Shown piece by piece: positions 52,872 through 61,873 of a stretch of 64,000 nucleotides of DNA. The DNA comes from UBA5536 sp964592595. GTDB taxonomy: Bacteria > Bacteroidota > Bacteroidia > Bacteroidales > F082. The notes under the pieces were generated by a model. It saw only the letters and a list, made by a program, of their open reading frames with translations. It had not been told where the DNA came from and made no database searches. The stretch's first letter is position 1. Each line of letters starts with the position of its first letter. A program made the translations under genes and the position numbers. The stretch is from assembly GCA_964592595.1 (NCBI GenBank), contig CAZQFH010000016.1, positions 11,396-75,395 of the forward strand. The letters are read 5' to 3'.

Positions 52872-54491
52872 TCAAATTTTAGGACCAGCTTCAACCAGTC
52901 GTTTTCCTTCTTCATTATCGGTATATTTCGCGAAATTATCTATAAACATTTTTGCAAGATTTTTAGCCTTTACTTCCCATTCAGCTATATCCTGATAGGT
53001 ATCGCGTGGATCAAGAATGCCATCATTTACACCTTCAAGTGTGGTAGGAACTTCAAGGTTAAAGAGGGGAATGGTCTTAATAGGGGCACTGTCGATACTG
53101 CCATCCAGGATTGCATCAATGATAGCTCTTGTATCTTTGATTGAGATACGCTTTCCGGAGCCATTCCAGCCGGTATTCACCAAATAAGCATGTGCTCCGC
53201 TTGCTTCCATTCTTTTCACCAGTTCGATAGCATATTTTGTTGGGTGCAATGCCAGAAAAGCATTGCCAAAACAAGCCGAAAAAGTGGGCTGAGGAGTAGT
53301 TACACCGAGTTCTGTTCCTGCAAGTTTAGCTGTGAAACCCGAAAGGAAATGGTATTTGGTTTGATCGCTGGTGAGTTTTGAAACAGGAGGCAATACACCA
53401 AAAGCGTCAGCTGTGAGGAAAATTACTTTTTTGGCATGTCCGGCTTTTGAAACAGGCTTTACAATGTTTTCGATATGATAAATTGGATAAGAAACACGTG
53501 TGTTTTCAGTTTTCGATTTATCAGCAAAATCAATCGATTTATCTTCCCTGATCACAAGGTTTTCGAGCAAGGCATCGCGTTTGATGGCGTTATAAATATC
53601 TGGTTCGTTTTCTTTACTTAGATTGATACATTTGGCATAGCAACCGCCTTCAAAATTGAAAACGCCATCATCGTCCCAACCATGCTCGTCGTCACCGATC
53701 AGAGCACGTTTTGGGTCGGCTGATAAGGTGGTTTTTCCTGTTCCGGAGAGCCCGAAAAAGATTGCGACGTCACCTTCTTTGCCAACATTGGCCGAACAAT
53801 GCATTGCTGCGATTCCTTTGAGCGGCAGGTAATAATTCATCATGGTGAAAATGCCTTTTTTCATTTCGCCGCCATACCACGAACCCCCGATAAGCGCCAT
53901 GCGTTCTGACAGGTTGAAAACTACAAAGTTTTCGGAGTTCATTCCCATCTCTTTCCAGTCGGGATTTACAGTTTTTGAAGCAGTGAGCACAACAAAATCA
54001 GGTTCGAATGTTTCGAGCTCTTCTGCTGAAGGACGGATGAACATGTTTTTAACAAAGTGAGCCTGCCAGGCAACTTCAACGACAAAACGAACATTTAATC
54101 GGGTGTCAGTATTTGCGCCAGCGTAGGCATCCATCACATAAATCTTTTTTCCGGTGAGTTGATTTGATGCAACTTTTTTCAATCTCTCCCATTTCGCAGG
54201 TTCCAGTGGCCGGTTGTCATTTTTTCCTTGCGTTGACCACCATACAGTATCCTTCGATACATCGTCCATTACGATGTATTTGTCTTTGGGCGACCTGCCG
54301 GTAAAAATCCCTGTGTCAACTGAAACTGCACCAGTATCAGTGACTATACCTTTGGCGAATCCTTCAAGATTTGGATCTGTTTCATGCTCGAAAAGGTCTT
54401 CGTAACTAATGTTGTAGAATACTTCATTGAAATCGGTAATACCGTATGAAGCCAAATCGGCCTTGATTTTAGCATCATCTTTAACCATCAT
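52872..54491 (-). CDS. pckA: Phosphoenolpyruvate carboxykinase (ATP)
   Basis: A 539-residue enzyme interconverting oxaloacetate + ATP and PEP + CO2 + ADP. The P-loop GLSGTGKTT is at 247-255. The other signatures are MHCSANVG with the metal-binding histidine region, the kinase-2 strand ALIGDDEHGWDDDGVFNFEGGC and a FLTADAFGVLPPV loop. In Bacteroidota it often runs toward oxaloacetate in succinate fermentation as well as gluconeogenesis. It has its own promoter (54536-54564) and terminator. It neighbours ppdK, which acts on the same PEP pool. Confidence 0.98.
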   Translation of the reverse strand: MMVKDDAKIKADLASYGITDFNEVFYNISYEDLFEHETDPNLEGFAKGIVTDTGAVSVDTGIFTGRSPKDKYIVMDDVSKDTVWWSTQGKNDNRPLEPAKWERLKKVASNQLTGKKIYVMDAYAGANTDTRLNVRFVVEVAWQAHFVKNMFIRPSAEELETFEPDFVVLTASKTVNPDWKEMGMNSENFVVFNLSERMALIGGSWYGGEMKKGIFTMMNYYLPLKGIAAMHCSANVGKEGDVAIFFGLSGTGKTTLSADPKRALIGDDEHGWDDDGVFNFEGGCYAKCINLSKENEPDIYNAIKRDALLENLVIREDKSIDFADKSKTENTRVSYPIYHIENIVKPVSKAGHAKKVIFLTADAFGVLPPVSKLTSDQTKYHFLSGFTAKLAGTELGVTTPQPTFSACFGNAFLALHPTKYAIELVKRMEASGAHAYLVNTGWNGSGKRISIKDTRAIIDAILDGSIDSAPIKTIPLFNLEVPTTLEGVNDGILDPRDTYQDIAEWEVKAKNLAKMFIDNFAKYTDNEEGKRLVEAGPKI

Positions 54492-54535
54492 GTTTTTGTA
54501 TTTGGGTTATTTTTTAGATAAAATAAGATAAGGTG

Positions 54536-54564
54536 CAAAGTTAAAAAGAAATGTTAAATATCAA
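54536..54564 (-). promoter_or_regulatory. pckA promoter
   Basis: On the minus strand TTG (54562-54564), an 18-base spacer and TAACTTTG (54536-54543) give a full match. Transcription would start about 40 bases before the pckA ATG. Confidence 0.65.
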
Positions 54565-54590
54565 TCGTTTGCGCCAAGTTTATAAAGTAT

Positions 54591-54620
54591 AAAAAAAGGT
54601 AGCTGAAAAAATCAGCTACC
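54591..54620 (-). terminator. ppdK terminator
   Basis: GGTAGCTGA/TCAGCTACC, a perfect 9-base-pair stem with a 5-base loop (54598-54620), runs into seven T on the minus strand. It separates ppdK from pckA. Confidence 0.92.
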
Positions 54621-54647
54621 CCTAATAATCAAGGCTTGATCAAAAGT

Positions 54648-57434
54648 TTATTTTTTCGATTTTTTCTTGTCTTTTTTAGTTTTTGATTCTTTTTTAGCCT
54701 TTTTAGCCATCTTTTCTGAAACGGCTGCCTGTGCGGCTGCTAATCGTGCAATTGGCACACGATAAGGCGAGCAGCTAACGTAATCTAAACCAGCATCGTG
54801 GCAGAACATTACGGAATTTGGTTCTCCACCATGCTCTCCACAAATTCCTAATTTGATGTTCGGACGGGTTTTACGTCCTTTTTTAACAGCCATCTTAACT
54901 AGTTGACCTACACCAGTTTGATCCAATACCTGGAATGGGTCGTATTTTAGAATGCCATTATTAAGGTAAACGTCAAGGAAACGTCCGGCATCATCACGGC
55001 TATAGCCAAAGGTCATCTGCGTGAGGTCATTGGTGCCAAATGAGAAGAATTCTGCTGATTGAGCGATTTCGTCAGCAGTTAATGCAGCACGAGGTACTTC
55101 AATCATTGTTCCAACAAGGTATTTGATGCTATCTTTGCGTTCCTCAAACACCTTATTAATAGTGTCGCGAACAATTTTTTCCTGCATCTTCATCTCTGCA
55201 AGTGTACCTGTAAGAGGAATCATGATCTCAGGCAATGCTACAATTCCGCGAGCTTTAAGGTTGAGCGTAGCTTCGATAATAGCTCTGGCTTGCATCTCAG
55301 TGATTTCGGGATAAGTATTTCCTAAACGACAACCACGGTGGCCAAGCATTGGGTTAAATTCAGCCAGATCGTTGATTTTATTTTTAATAGTTTCAACAGG
55401 AACTCCCATTACCTTAGCCATTTCTTTCTGACCCTTATCATCATGTGGTACAAACTCATGCAAAGGCGGATCGAGCAAACGAACTGTAACGGGCAGACCA
55501 TTCATAGCCTCGAAAATTCCTTCAAAGTCTTCACGTTGAATAGGCAGCAATTTTTCTAATGCTTTGCGACGTCCAGCCTCATCAGCGGCAAGGATCATTT
55601 CGCGCATGGCAAGAATTTTATCACCGCCAAAGAACATATGTTCCGTGCGGCAAAGTCCAATACCCTGGGCACCAAAATTACGTGCTACTTCAGCATCATG
55701 TGGAGTGTCGGCATTAGTTCTGACAAGCAATCTTGATTTTTTATCAGCCAATGCGATTAATTCGCCAAAATAGCCACTTAATTCAGGATCTTTTGTCTCT
55801 ACACGACCGTCATAAACTTCTCCTGTGCTGCCATTCAATGAAATAAAATCACCTTCTTTAAAGGCTTTTCCACCCATAGTAATGGTTCGGGTTTTATAAT
55901 CTATTTTTATTCCGCCTGCACCTGAAACACAGCATTTTCCCATTCCGCGGGCAACTACTGCCGCATGAGAAGTCATGCCACCACGAGCAGTAAGAATACC
56001 CTCGGCTACATTCATTCCCTTGAGGTCTTCCGGAGAAGTTTCAATACGCACCAGAATTACTTTTTTCCCTGATACAGCCCAGGTTTCTGCTTCATCGGCA
56101 TGAAAGACAATCTGACCAGTTGCGGCACCAGGAGATGCTGGTAATCCTTTAGCCACTACTGTGGCTTGTTTAAGGGCATTGCCATCAAATACAGGATGAA
56201 GTAATTCGTCAAGTTTGTTTGGTTCAACGCGCATGATTGCTTCGTTTTTATTGATAATGCCTTGTTTAAGCATTTCAACAGCAATACGAACCATTGCAGC
56301 GCCGGTGCGCTTACCATTACGTGTTTGCAGTATCCACAATTTTCCTTCCTGAATAGTAAATTCAAGATCCTGCATGTCTCTGTAGTGGTCTTCTAATTTT
56401 TGCTGAATTTTGTTAAGCTCCTTGTAAATTGCAGGCATAGCTTCTTCAAGCGAAGGATATTTGCTTGCGCGATCCTCTTCAGATACATTTTGGAGTGCAG
56501 CCCATCTATGAGAGCCTTCTAGTGTGATTTCTTGTGGTGTACGAATGCCAGCCACTACATCTTCGCCTTGTGCATTGAGCAAATACTCGCCATTGAAAAT
56601 ATCTTCGCCGGTAGCAGCATCGCGTGTAAAAGCAACACCGGTGCCTGAACTATTTCCCATGTTTCCGAAAACCATGGCTTGCACATTCACGGCTGTTCCC
56701 CATTCAGCAGGGATGTTATTCAGTTTGCGATAGACAATTGCACGCTCGTTCATCCAGCTATTGAAAACGGCCATTACAGATCCCCAAAGTTGTTCCCATG
56801 GATCATCCGGGAAATCTTTTCCAGTAGATTTCTTTACGGCTTCTTTAAAGCGGCGCACCATTTCTTTGAGGTCGTCAGTAGTAAGTTGCGTGTCCAGTTC
56901 TACACTTTTTTCTTCTTTGATCTGGTCAATAATTACTTCAAATGGGTCATGGTCTTCTTTTGATTCTGGTTTCATTCCCATTACCACATCGCCATACATC
57001 TGAACAAAACGACGGTACGAATCCCATGCAAAACGTTCGTTTCCGGTTTTACGGGCAATGCCTTCAACGGCTGCATCATTCAATCCAAGATTGAGCACTG
57101 TATCCATCATTCCGGGCATTGAAGCACGGGCTCCTGAACGCACTGACAAAAGACAAGGGTTTTCACGATCGCCGAATTTGGTACCCATAATTTTTTCAAC
57201 TTTTTTAACCGCAGCTTCAACTTCTTTGCGGATAAGTTCTACTGTTGAATCGTGTCCTTTTTCGTAATAAAGGGTACATACATCAGTAGTAATTGTGAAA
57301 CCGGGAGGTACCGGTACACCAATAAGATTCATTTCGGCAAGGTTGGCACCTTTACCACCCAGCAGGGATTTCATTGAGGAATTACCATCGGCTTTGCGAT
57401 CACCGAAGGAATAAACATACTTGGTTTTTGCCAT
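54648..57434 (-). CDS. ppdK: Pyruvate, phosphate dikinase
   Basis: A 928-residue three-domain enzyme converting pyruvate + ATP + Pi to PEP + AMP + PPi, or the reverse. The N-terminal ATP-grasp region has GGKGANLAEM and SVRSGARASMPGMMDTVLNLG. The central catalytic histidine is in GGMTSHAAVVARGMGK near residue 490. The PEP domain has FGTNDLTQMTFGYSRDD. The C-terminus has an unusual lysine-rich tail (KKAKKESKTKKDKKKSKK), about 20 residues beyond the usual end. It is separated from pckA by a terminator. A TATTTTTG box upstream at 57517-57524 may be its promoter. Confidence 0.98.
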   Translation of the reverse strand: MAKTKYVYSFGDRKADGNSSMKSLLGGKGANLAEMNLIGVPVPPGFTITTDVCTLYYEKGHDSTVELIRKEVEAAVKKVEKIMGTKFGDRENPCLLSVRSGARASMPGMMDTVLNLGLNDAAVEGIARKTGNERFAWDSYRRFVQMYGDVVMGMKPESKEDHDPFEVIIDQIKEEKSVELDTQLTTDDLKEMVRRFKEAVKKSTGKDFPDDPWEQLWGSVMAVFNSWMNERAIVYRKLNNIPAEWGTAVNVQAMVFGNMGNSSGTGVAFTRDAATGEDIFNGEYLLNAQGEDVVAGIRTPQEITLEGSHRWAALQNVSEEDRASKYPSLEEAMPAIYKELNKIQQKLEDHYRDMQDLEFTIQEGKLWILQTRNGKRTGAAMVRIAVEMLKQGIINKNEAIMRVEPNKLDELLHPVFDGNALKQATVVAKGLPASPGAATGQIVFHADEAETWAVSGKKVILVRIETSPEDLKGMNVAEGILTARGGMTSHAAVVARGMGKCCVSGAGGIKIDYKTRTITMGGKAFKEGDFISLNGSTGEVYDGRVETKDPELSGYFGELIALADKKSRLLVRTNADTPHDAEVARNFGAQGIGLCRTEHMFFGGDKILAMREMILAADEAGRRKALEKLLPIQREDFEGIFEAMNGLPVTVRLLDPPLHEFVPHDDKGQKEMAKVMGVPVETIKNKINDLAEFNPMLGHRGCRLGNTYPEITEMQARAIIEATLNLKARGIVALPEIMIPLTGTLAEMKMQEKIVRDTINKVFEERKDSIKYLVGTMIEVPRAALTADEIAQSAEFFSFGTNDLTQMTFGYSRDDAGRFLDVYLNNGILKYDPFQVLDQTGVGQLVKMAVKKGRKTRPNIKLGICGEHGGEPNSVMFCHDAGLDYVSCSPYRVPIARLAAAQAAVSEKMAKKAKKESKTKKDKKKSKK

Positions 57435-57516
57435 GTTTAATAGATTTTATTAATAATAACTGATATAAATTTCTGTACGTGTGTTATTTACGTGGATTGC
57501 GTTTTTTTCGTCAGCA

Positions 57517-57524
57517 CAAAAATA
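57517..57524 (-). promoter_or_regulatory. Possible ppdK promoter -7 box
   Basis: The minus strand reads TATTTTTG, an exact -7 consensus, about 80 bases before the ATG. No TTG is seen at -33. The 281-base gap to the next gene holds nothing else I recognise. Confidence 0.4.
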
Positions 57525-57715
57525 CGGATTTTATAGCTTATTACTTTCAGTAACGCTATTTTAAATCCCTTTTTTAGCGCAATCGTTTGAATTTCAGTAA
57601 ATGAATAATTTAAAAGCTTTCTAAATTGGTTTTGGCTGATTTAAAATCGGCACATGGCTTGAAGAATCGAAAAAAAAAGCTGAATTTCGTAGCTTCAATT
57701 AAATTGGAATCGCTT

Positions 57716-59020
57716 ATGAAACATATTATTGGTATTCGCCATGAGGATAAATATGTGATGGAAAGAAGGGTGGCCCTTATTCCAAATCATATCAGTCAAT
57801 TAGTTAAAGAAAATATTGGTTTTGAAGTTCAAAAATCAGCTAAAAGAATTTTTAGAGATGATGAATTTGAACAAGCCGGTGTGCGCCTTATTGACAAAAT
57901 TGAGCAGGCTGATGTGATTTTTGGTGTTAAGGAAATGCCTGCCGATTTTTTTGAGGAGGGCAAAACCTATGTTTTCTTTTCACATGTCATCAAAGGCCAA
58001 TCCTATAATATGCCTATGCTTAAAGCCTTGATGGCAAAGAAATGTCAACTTATAGATTATGAGAAGATTACAAATGAGGATGGTAAGCGGTTGATATTTT
58101 TTGGTCGTTTTGCAGGGCTAGCAGGAATGATTAATTCGTTATGGTCATTAGGTCAGCGGCTAAGTGTAAAAGGAATTAAAACGCCTTTTGCACAATTAAA
58201 ACAATCTCATTTGTATAACTCCCTGCACGAGGCAATGAATGCTGTTTCTGAAGTTGGACTGCAAATTGCCAAAGTTGGTCTCCCGGATGAAGTAGGACCT
58301 GTAGTAATTGGGTTTACAGGTTATGGAAATGTTTCGAAAGGTGCTCAGGAAATTGCTGATTTATTACCTTCGATAGCAATTACTCCCGCACAATTATTGA
58401 CGATTGATTTTGAAAATGCTCCAAAAACTCTAATTTATAAGGTGATTTTCAAGGAAAAACATATTTCAGAGCCAATCGATTCATCACAACATTTTGAACT
58501 TTCGCACTATTACAAACATCCTGAGGCTTACAAAAATAGTTTTGAAAAGTATATGCCAAAGCTGAGTGTTTTAATGAATTGTATGTATTGGGACGATAGG
58601 TATCCCAGAATTGTAACAAAGGATTTTCTTGAAAAACTTTTTGCTTCAGATGAGCCTAAGCTACAAGTAATAGGTGATGTAACTTGCGATCCTGATGGAT
58701 CAATTGAATGCACGCACAAGGGAACAGAAATTGAAGATCCTGTTTTTGTGTATAACCCAATAAGACGCAACTATAAAATGGGTTTTGAAGGTGACGGAAT
58801 ACTCGTTATGGCGGTAGATATTCTGCCAAGCGAACTGCCTCGAGAATCTTCGGAGGCTTTTAGTAATGCGCTTTTCCCTTTTGTAAAGGCAGTTGCTGAA
58901 ACGGATTTTAATGCAGAATTTGATACCCTTACTTTACCTGCACCCCTCAAAAGGGCTATGATAGTTCATCAGGGAGCTTTAACGCCTGATTATAGGTATA
59001 TTAAGGAATATTTGGATTAG
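57716..59020 (+). CDS. Lysine-ketoglutarate reductase-like (saccharopine-forming) protein
   Basis: A 434-residue member of the AlaDH/PNT-fold family matching the LKR half of animal and plant AASS. It has an N-terminal GIRHEDKYVMERRVALIPNH, a FFSHVIKGQSYNMPMLKALM stretch, NAD-binding GFTGYGNVSKGAQEI and YWDDRYPRIVTKD. The reaction is lysine + 2-oxoglutarate to saccharopine with NADPH. The next gene is the saccharopine dehydrogenase half, so the pathway is clear and degradation is likely. The ATG at 57716 gives the normal N-terminus; 30 codons upstream from a TTG are not family-like. Confidence 0.88.
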   Translation: MKHIIGIRHEDKYVMERRVALIPNHISQLVKENIGFEVQKSAKRIFRDDEFEQAGVRLIDKIEQADVIFGVKEMPADFFEEGKTYVFFSHVIKGQSYNMPMLKALMAKKCQLIDYEKITNEDGKRLIFFGRFAGLAGMINSLWSLGQRLSVKGIKTPFAQLKQSHLYNSLHEAMNAVSEVGLQIAKVGLPDEVGPVVIGFTGYGNVSKGAQEIADLLPSIAITPAQLLTIDFENAPKTLIYKVIFKEKHISEPIDSSQHFELSHYYKHPEAYKNSFEKYMPKLSVLMNCMYWDDRYPRIVTKDFLEKLFASDEPKLQVIGDVTCDPDGSIECTHKGTEIEDPVFVYNPIRRNYKMGFEGDGILVMAVDILPSELPRESSEAFSNALFPFVKAVAETDFNAEFDTLTLPAPLKRAMIVHQGALTPDYRYIKEYLD

Positions 59021-59170
59021 TTCTGTTAGCAGCTTATCGAGCTACGACAACAAAATATTCAATATTAAAGAACATGAAAAAGTATAAGCAAAGTAATTTT
59101 TAGCTTTCCAATAGGAATAGTTATTTGCTTGTGCAATTCCATCTGACCTCAAAAAAATAAAATTACACAG

Positions 59171-60505
59171 ATGAAACAAATTTTGGTTTTAGGAGCTGGG
59201 TTATCGGCTACTATTTTGATTGATTATCTGCTAAAGCAAGCTGAGATTTATGATTGGTTTATTGTGCTTGCAGATATTGACGAAAAGCTTGCGCAAAAGA
59301 AGATTAAGGATCATCCACGAGGCATGGCTCAGGCATTTGATGTTGCTGATTCAAGTGCTCTTGATAATTTACTTAATAAGAAAGATGTTGTTGTTTCGCT
59401 GCTTCCGGCGCGTTTTCACGATTCAATTGCAGCTGCATGTCTTGAGAAAGGAATTCACATGGCTACAGCATCATATGTGTCGCCTGCCATCAAGTTGATG
59501 GAGGATGAAATCAAGGCGAAAAATCTTACGTTTTTGAATGAACTGGGGGTTGACCCGGGTATTGACCATATGTCGGCAATGCGCGTGATCGATAAAATCA
59601 GACAAAAGGGTGGACAATTGGCATCGTTTTATTCTTTCACTGGTGGTTTGATTGCACCTGAGTCGGATAACAATCCGTGGCACTATAAATTTACCTGGAA
59701 TCCAAGAAATGTTGTTGTCGCTGGCCAGGGAGTTTCGCAATTTATTAAAAATGGAAAGTATAAATATATTCCTTATCATCAGCTATTTAACAGAATTTTA
59801 GAACGAGAGGTTCTGGAATATGGTAAGTTTGAAATATACCCTAACCGGGATTCACTGAAGTATCGAAAAATTTATCAGCTGGATAATATTCCAACGATTT
59901 TTAGAGGTACGATGCGTCGTCCGGGTTATGCAGCGGCCTGGAATGTGTTTGTTCAATTGGGTTGTACTGATGACACTTATATTATTGAAGAGTCAGAAAG
60001 CATGACATACCGTGAGTTTATCAATACATTTTTAAGGTACGATCCCGGCAAACCTGTTGAGGAGAAAATTGTCGATTATTTGAATTTGGATTCCGGCGGT
60101 GAAGTGATGCAAAAATTGAAATGGCTCGGCATTTTCGATAATAGGAAAATAGAACTTAAAAATGCTTCGCCTGCTCAAATTTTACAAAAATTACTCACCG
60201 AAAAATGGGCGCTGGATCCTGGCGATAAGGATATGATTGTGATGCAACATGAGTTTGAGTATGAGTTAGATGATACCATGTATCAAATCACTTCTTCAAT
60301 GGTTTATATAGGGAAAAGTACTACTGAAACTGCTATGGCAATAACTGTAGGAACGCCTTTGGCCATTGCTGTAAAATTGCTTCTTACAGGACAGATTCAA
60401 CAGCAAGGTGTTATTATTCCTACAAAACCTGAACTTTATAATCCAATACTTAATGAGTTGGAATCCTATGGAATGAAATTCGTTGAGAAAGAATTGATTG
60501 TATAA
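59171..60505 (+). CDS. Saccharopine dehydrogenase (glutamate-forming type)
   Basis: A 444-residue enzyme. It has the Rossmann loop VLGAGLSA (residues 6-13), the VVSLLPARFH segment, the NELGVDPGIDHM active-site stretch and the C-terminal domain with TWNPRNVVVAGQG and FRGTMRRPGYAA. It corresponds to the SDH half of AASS, splitting saccharopine to glutamate and aminoadipate semialdehyde. Paired with the LKR-like gene 150 bases upstream, it completes the two-step route for lysine catabolism. It has no obvious promoter of its own. Confidence 0.92.
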   Translation: MKQILVLGAGLSATILIDYLLKQAEIYDWFIVLADIDEKLAQKKIKDHPRGMAQAFDVADSSALDNLLNKKDVVVSLLPARFHDSIAAACLEKGIHMATASYVSPAIKLMEDEIKAKNLTFLNELGVDPGIDHMSAMRVIDKIRQKGGQLASFYSFTGGLIAPESDNNPWHYKFTWNPRNVVVAGQGVSQFIKNGKYKYIPYHQLFNRILEREVLEYGKFEIYPNRDSLKYRKIYQLDNIPTIFRGTMRRPGYAAAWNVFVQLGCTDDTYIIEESESMTYREFINTFLRYDPGKPVEEKIVDYLNLDSGGEVMQKLKWLGIFDNRKIELKNASPAQILQKLLTEKWALDPGDKDMIVMQHEFEYELDDTMYQITSSMVYIGKSTTETAMAITVGTPLAIAVKLLLTGQIQQQGVIIPTKPELYNPILNELESYGMKFVEKELIV

Positions 60506-60538
60506 TTCTTGTGATTGTAGGGGAAAATTTTAAATCAA

Positions 60539-60563
60539 TGTAATTGTTCGGGATACAATTACA
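60539..60563. repeat. Perfect inverted repeat after the saccharopine dehydrogenase gene
   Basis: TGTAATTGT (60539-60547) and ACAATTACA (60555-60563) form a 9-base perfect inverted repeat with a 7-base centre, in the 68-base gap between convergent genes. No T-tract follows on the plus strand. It may be a weak bidirectional terminator or a binding site. Confidence 0.45.
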
Positions 60564-60573
60564 GACAGCAAGC

Positions 60574-60897
60574 CTACTTGATACGAAACGTATTCTTGTC
60601 TGGTATAAATGTATAATTAAACTGGTTTGTTGAAACTTCAACCTTTGATATGTCAGCAGAAGTTATCAGGCAGTTTTCAATCTCACTGATTTTTATTAAT
60701 TCTCCGGTTTTTACACTGATTTCTTTTAATGTAGTTATATATTTATCACCTGATTTACATAGGATTAATACGGTCAAATCTCGTATTTTTTTGCTTCCAA
60801 CATTATATAAAACCAAATTGTTTGTTTCGGTTTTGTGATATTGGAAACTCAATTCTATGGGACACCTTTTAGATTTGCTTAATGGATTCCAGGACAT
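60574..60897 (-). CDS. Hypothetical small protein
   Basis: A 107-residue protein that I do not recognise. It reads as a beta-rich soluble domain (NLVLYNVGSKKIRDLTVLIL, then LKEISVKTGELIKISEIEN) and might be an FN3-like fold. It has no signal peptide or catalytic motif. Support for it being real comes from an ATG preceded 43 bases upstream by an exact TACCTTTG promoter box (60941-60948). It is convergent with the saccharopine dehydrogenase gene and divergent from the DjlA-like gene. Confidence 0.55.
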   Translation of the reverse strand: MSWNPLSKSKRCPIELSFQYHKTETNNLVLYNVGSKKIRDLTVLILCKSGDKYITTLKEISVKTGELIKISEIENCLITSADISKVEVSTNQFNYTFIPDKNTFRIK

Positions 60898-60940
60898 TTT
60901 GTAATTTATAGGTTGGAAATAGTAGGGTCTTTATTTAGAG

Positions 60941-60948
60941 CAAAGGTA
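60941..60948 (-). promoter_or_regulatory. Promoter -7 box for the small hypothetical gene
   Basis: The minus strand reads TACCTTTG, an exact match to TAnnTTTG. A TTTG lies only 15 bases before it, which is short for a -33 element. Confidence 0.45.
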
Positions 60949-61035
60949 GGTCTAAACACATACCAAAATGTTAATTATGGATTCTTTAACAAATCAATAA
61001 TATTACTAATTTTCAATTTAGTCGCCTCAAAAACC

Positions 61036-61043
61036 TATTTTTG
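61036..61043 (+). promoter_or_regulatory. Promoter -7 box for the DjlA-like gene
   Basis: TATTTTTG, an exact consensus, would start transcription about 13 bases before the ATG at 61060. The -33 region has TTT rather than TTG. Confidence 0.5.
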
Positions 61044-61059
61044 CTGAAAATTTTACGAG

Positions 61060-61872
61060 ATGGGATGGGTTTTAACAGTCATTTTTATTCTAATTCTAAT
61101 AGGATACTTTTACAATCGTAACGACACTTCTAATAAGCAAAAAAGACGTGGATCAAGCGGTTATGCCAAATGGGTTGGTGGAGGACTGGGTTGGGCTTTT
61201 GGTGGTCCGATTGGAGGGATTTTAGGTTTTGCCTTCGGAAAGATGTTCGAAGACATGCAATCTGGGGCTTATTCCCAAGAAGGGCTTACACAGCAGGGAG
61301 ATTTTAAGATTAGTTTATTGGTGATTTCGGCGGCTGTTATGAAAGCGGATGGAAGCGTTCGTAAATCAGAGCTGGATTATGTTAGACGTTTTTTTGTTGC
61401 CAATTTCGGGCAAGCATCTGCTGATCAATCCATTTTGATGCTACGCGAAATAATTAAACAGGACATAAACCTTCAGGAGGTAAGCAGGCAGATTGGCCAA
61501 TTTATGGATTACCCCTCCCGCCTACAGCTTTTGCATTATTTATTTGGAATTGCTCAAGCCGATGGTCAGTTGCCTTTAAATGAGGTGAATACAATCAGTG
61601 CAATTGCTGGTTATATGGGGATTAGCGCATCAGATTTTGATGCCATTAAAGCCATGTTTGTGAAAGAAACCAATAGTGCTTATAAAATACTGGAGGTTCA
61701 GCCTGAAGCCACAGATGCTGAAGTGAAAAAAGCTTACCGCGAAATGGCGCTGAAATTTCACCCGGATAAAGTAAGTCATTTGGGAGATGAGGTGAGGAAA
61801 GCAGCTGAATCAAAATTTAAGGAGGTAACAGCAGCTTACGAAAAGATTAAAAAAGAACGCAACTTAAACTAA
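61060..61872 (+). CDS. DjlA-like co-chaperone (TerB plus J domain)
   Basis: A 270-residue protein. An N-terminal membrane anchor (VLTVIFILILIGYFY) and a glycine-rich segment (YAKWVGGGLGWAFGGPIGGIL) precede a TerB/DUF533-like helical domain at about 80-200 with KADGSV and QADGQL acidic turns. A C-terminal J domain (about 205-265) has HPD at 234-236. J domains stimulate DnaK, so this is a membrane-tethered chaperone partner. Architecture and length match DjlA. It has its own promoter, and its stop codon is 1 base from the convergent porin gene. Confidence 0.9.
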   Translation: MGWVLTVIFILILIGYFYNRNDTSNKQKRRGSSGYAKWVGGGLGWAFGGPIGGILGFAFGKMFEDMQSGAYSQEGLTQQGDFKISLLVISAAVMKADGSVRKSELDYVRRFFVANFGQASADQSILMLREIIKQDINLQEVSRQIGQFMDYPSRLQLLHYLFGIAQADGQLPLNEVNTISAIAGYMGISASDFDAIKAMFVKETNSAYKILEVQPEATDAEVKKAYREMALKFHPDKVSHLGDEVRKAAESKFKEVTAAYEKIKKERNLN

Positions 61873-61873
61873 G

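Noticed and set aside
52866..53144. A hydrophobic 92-residue plus-strand frame over the end of pckA
   Set aside because: It is antisense to the conserved pckA C-terminus, and its hydrophobicity is a by-product of the opposite strand.
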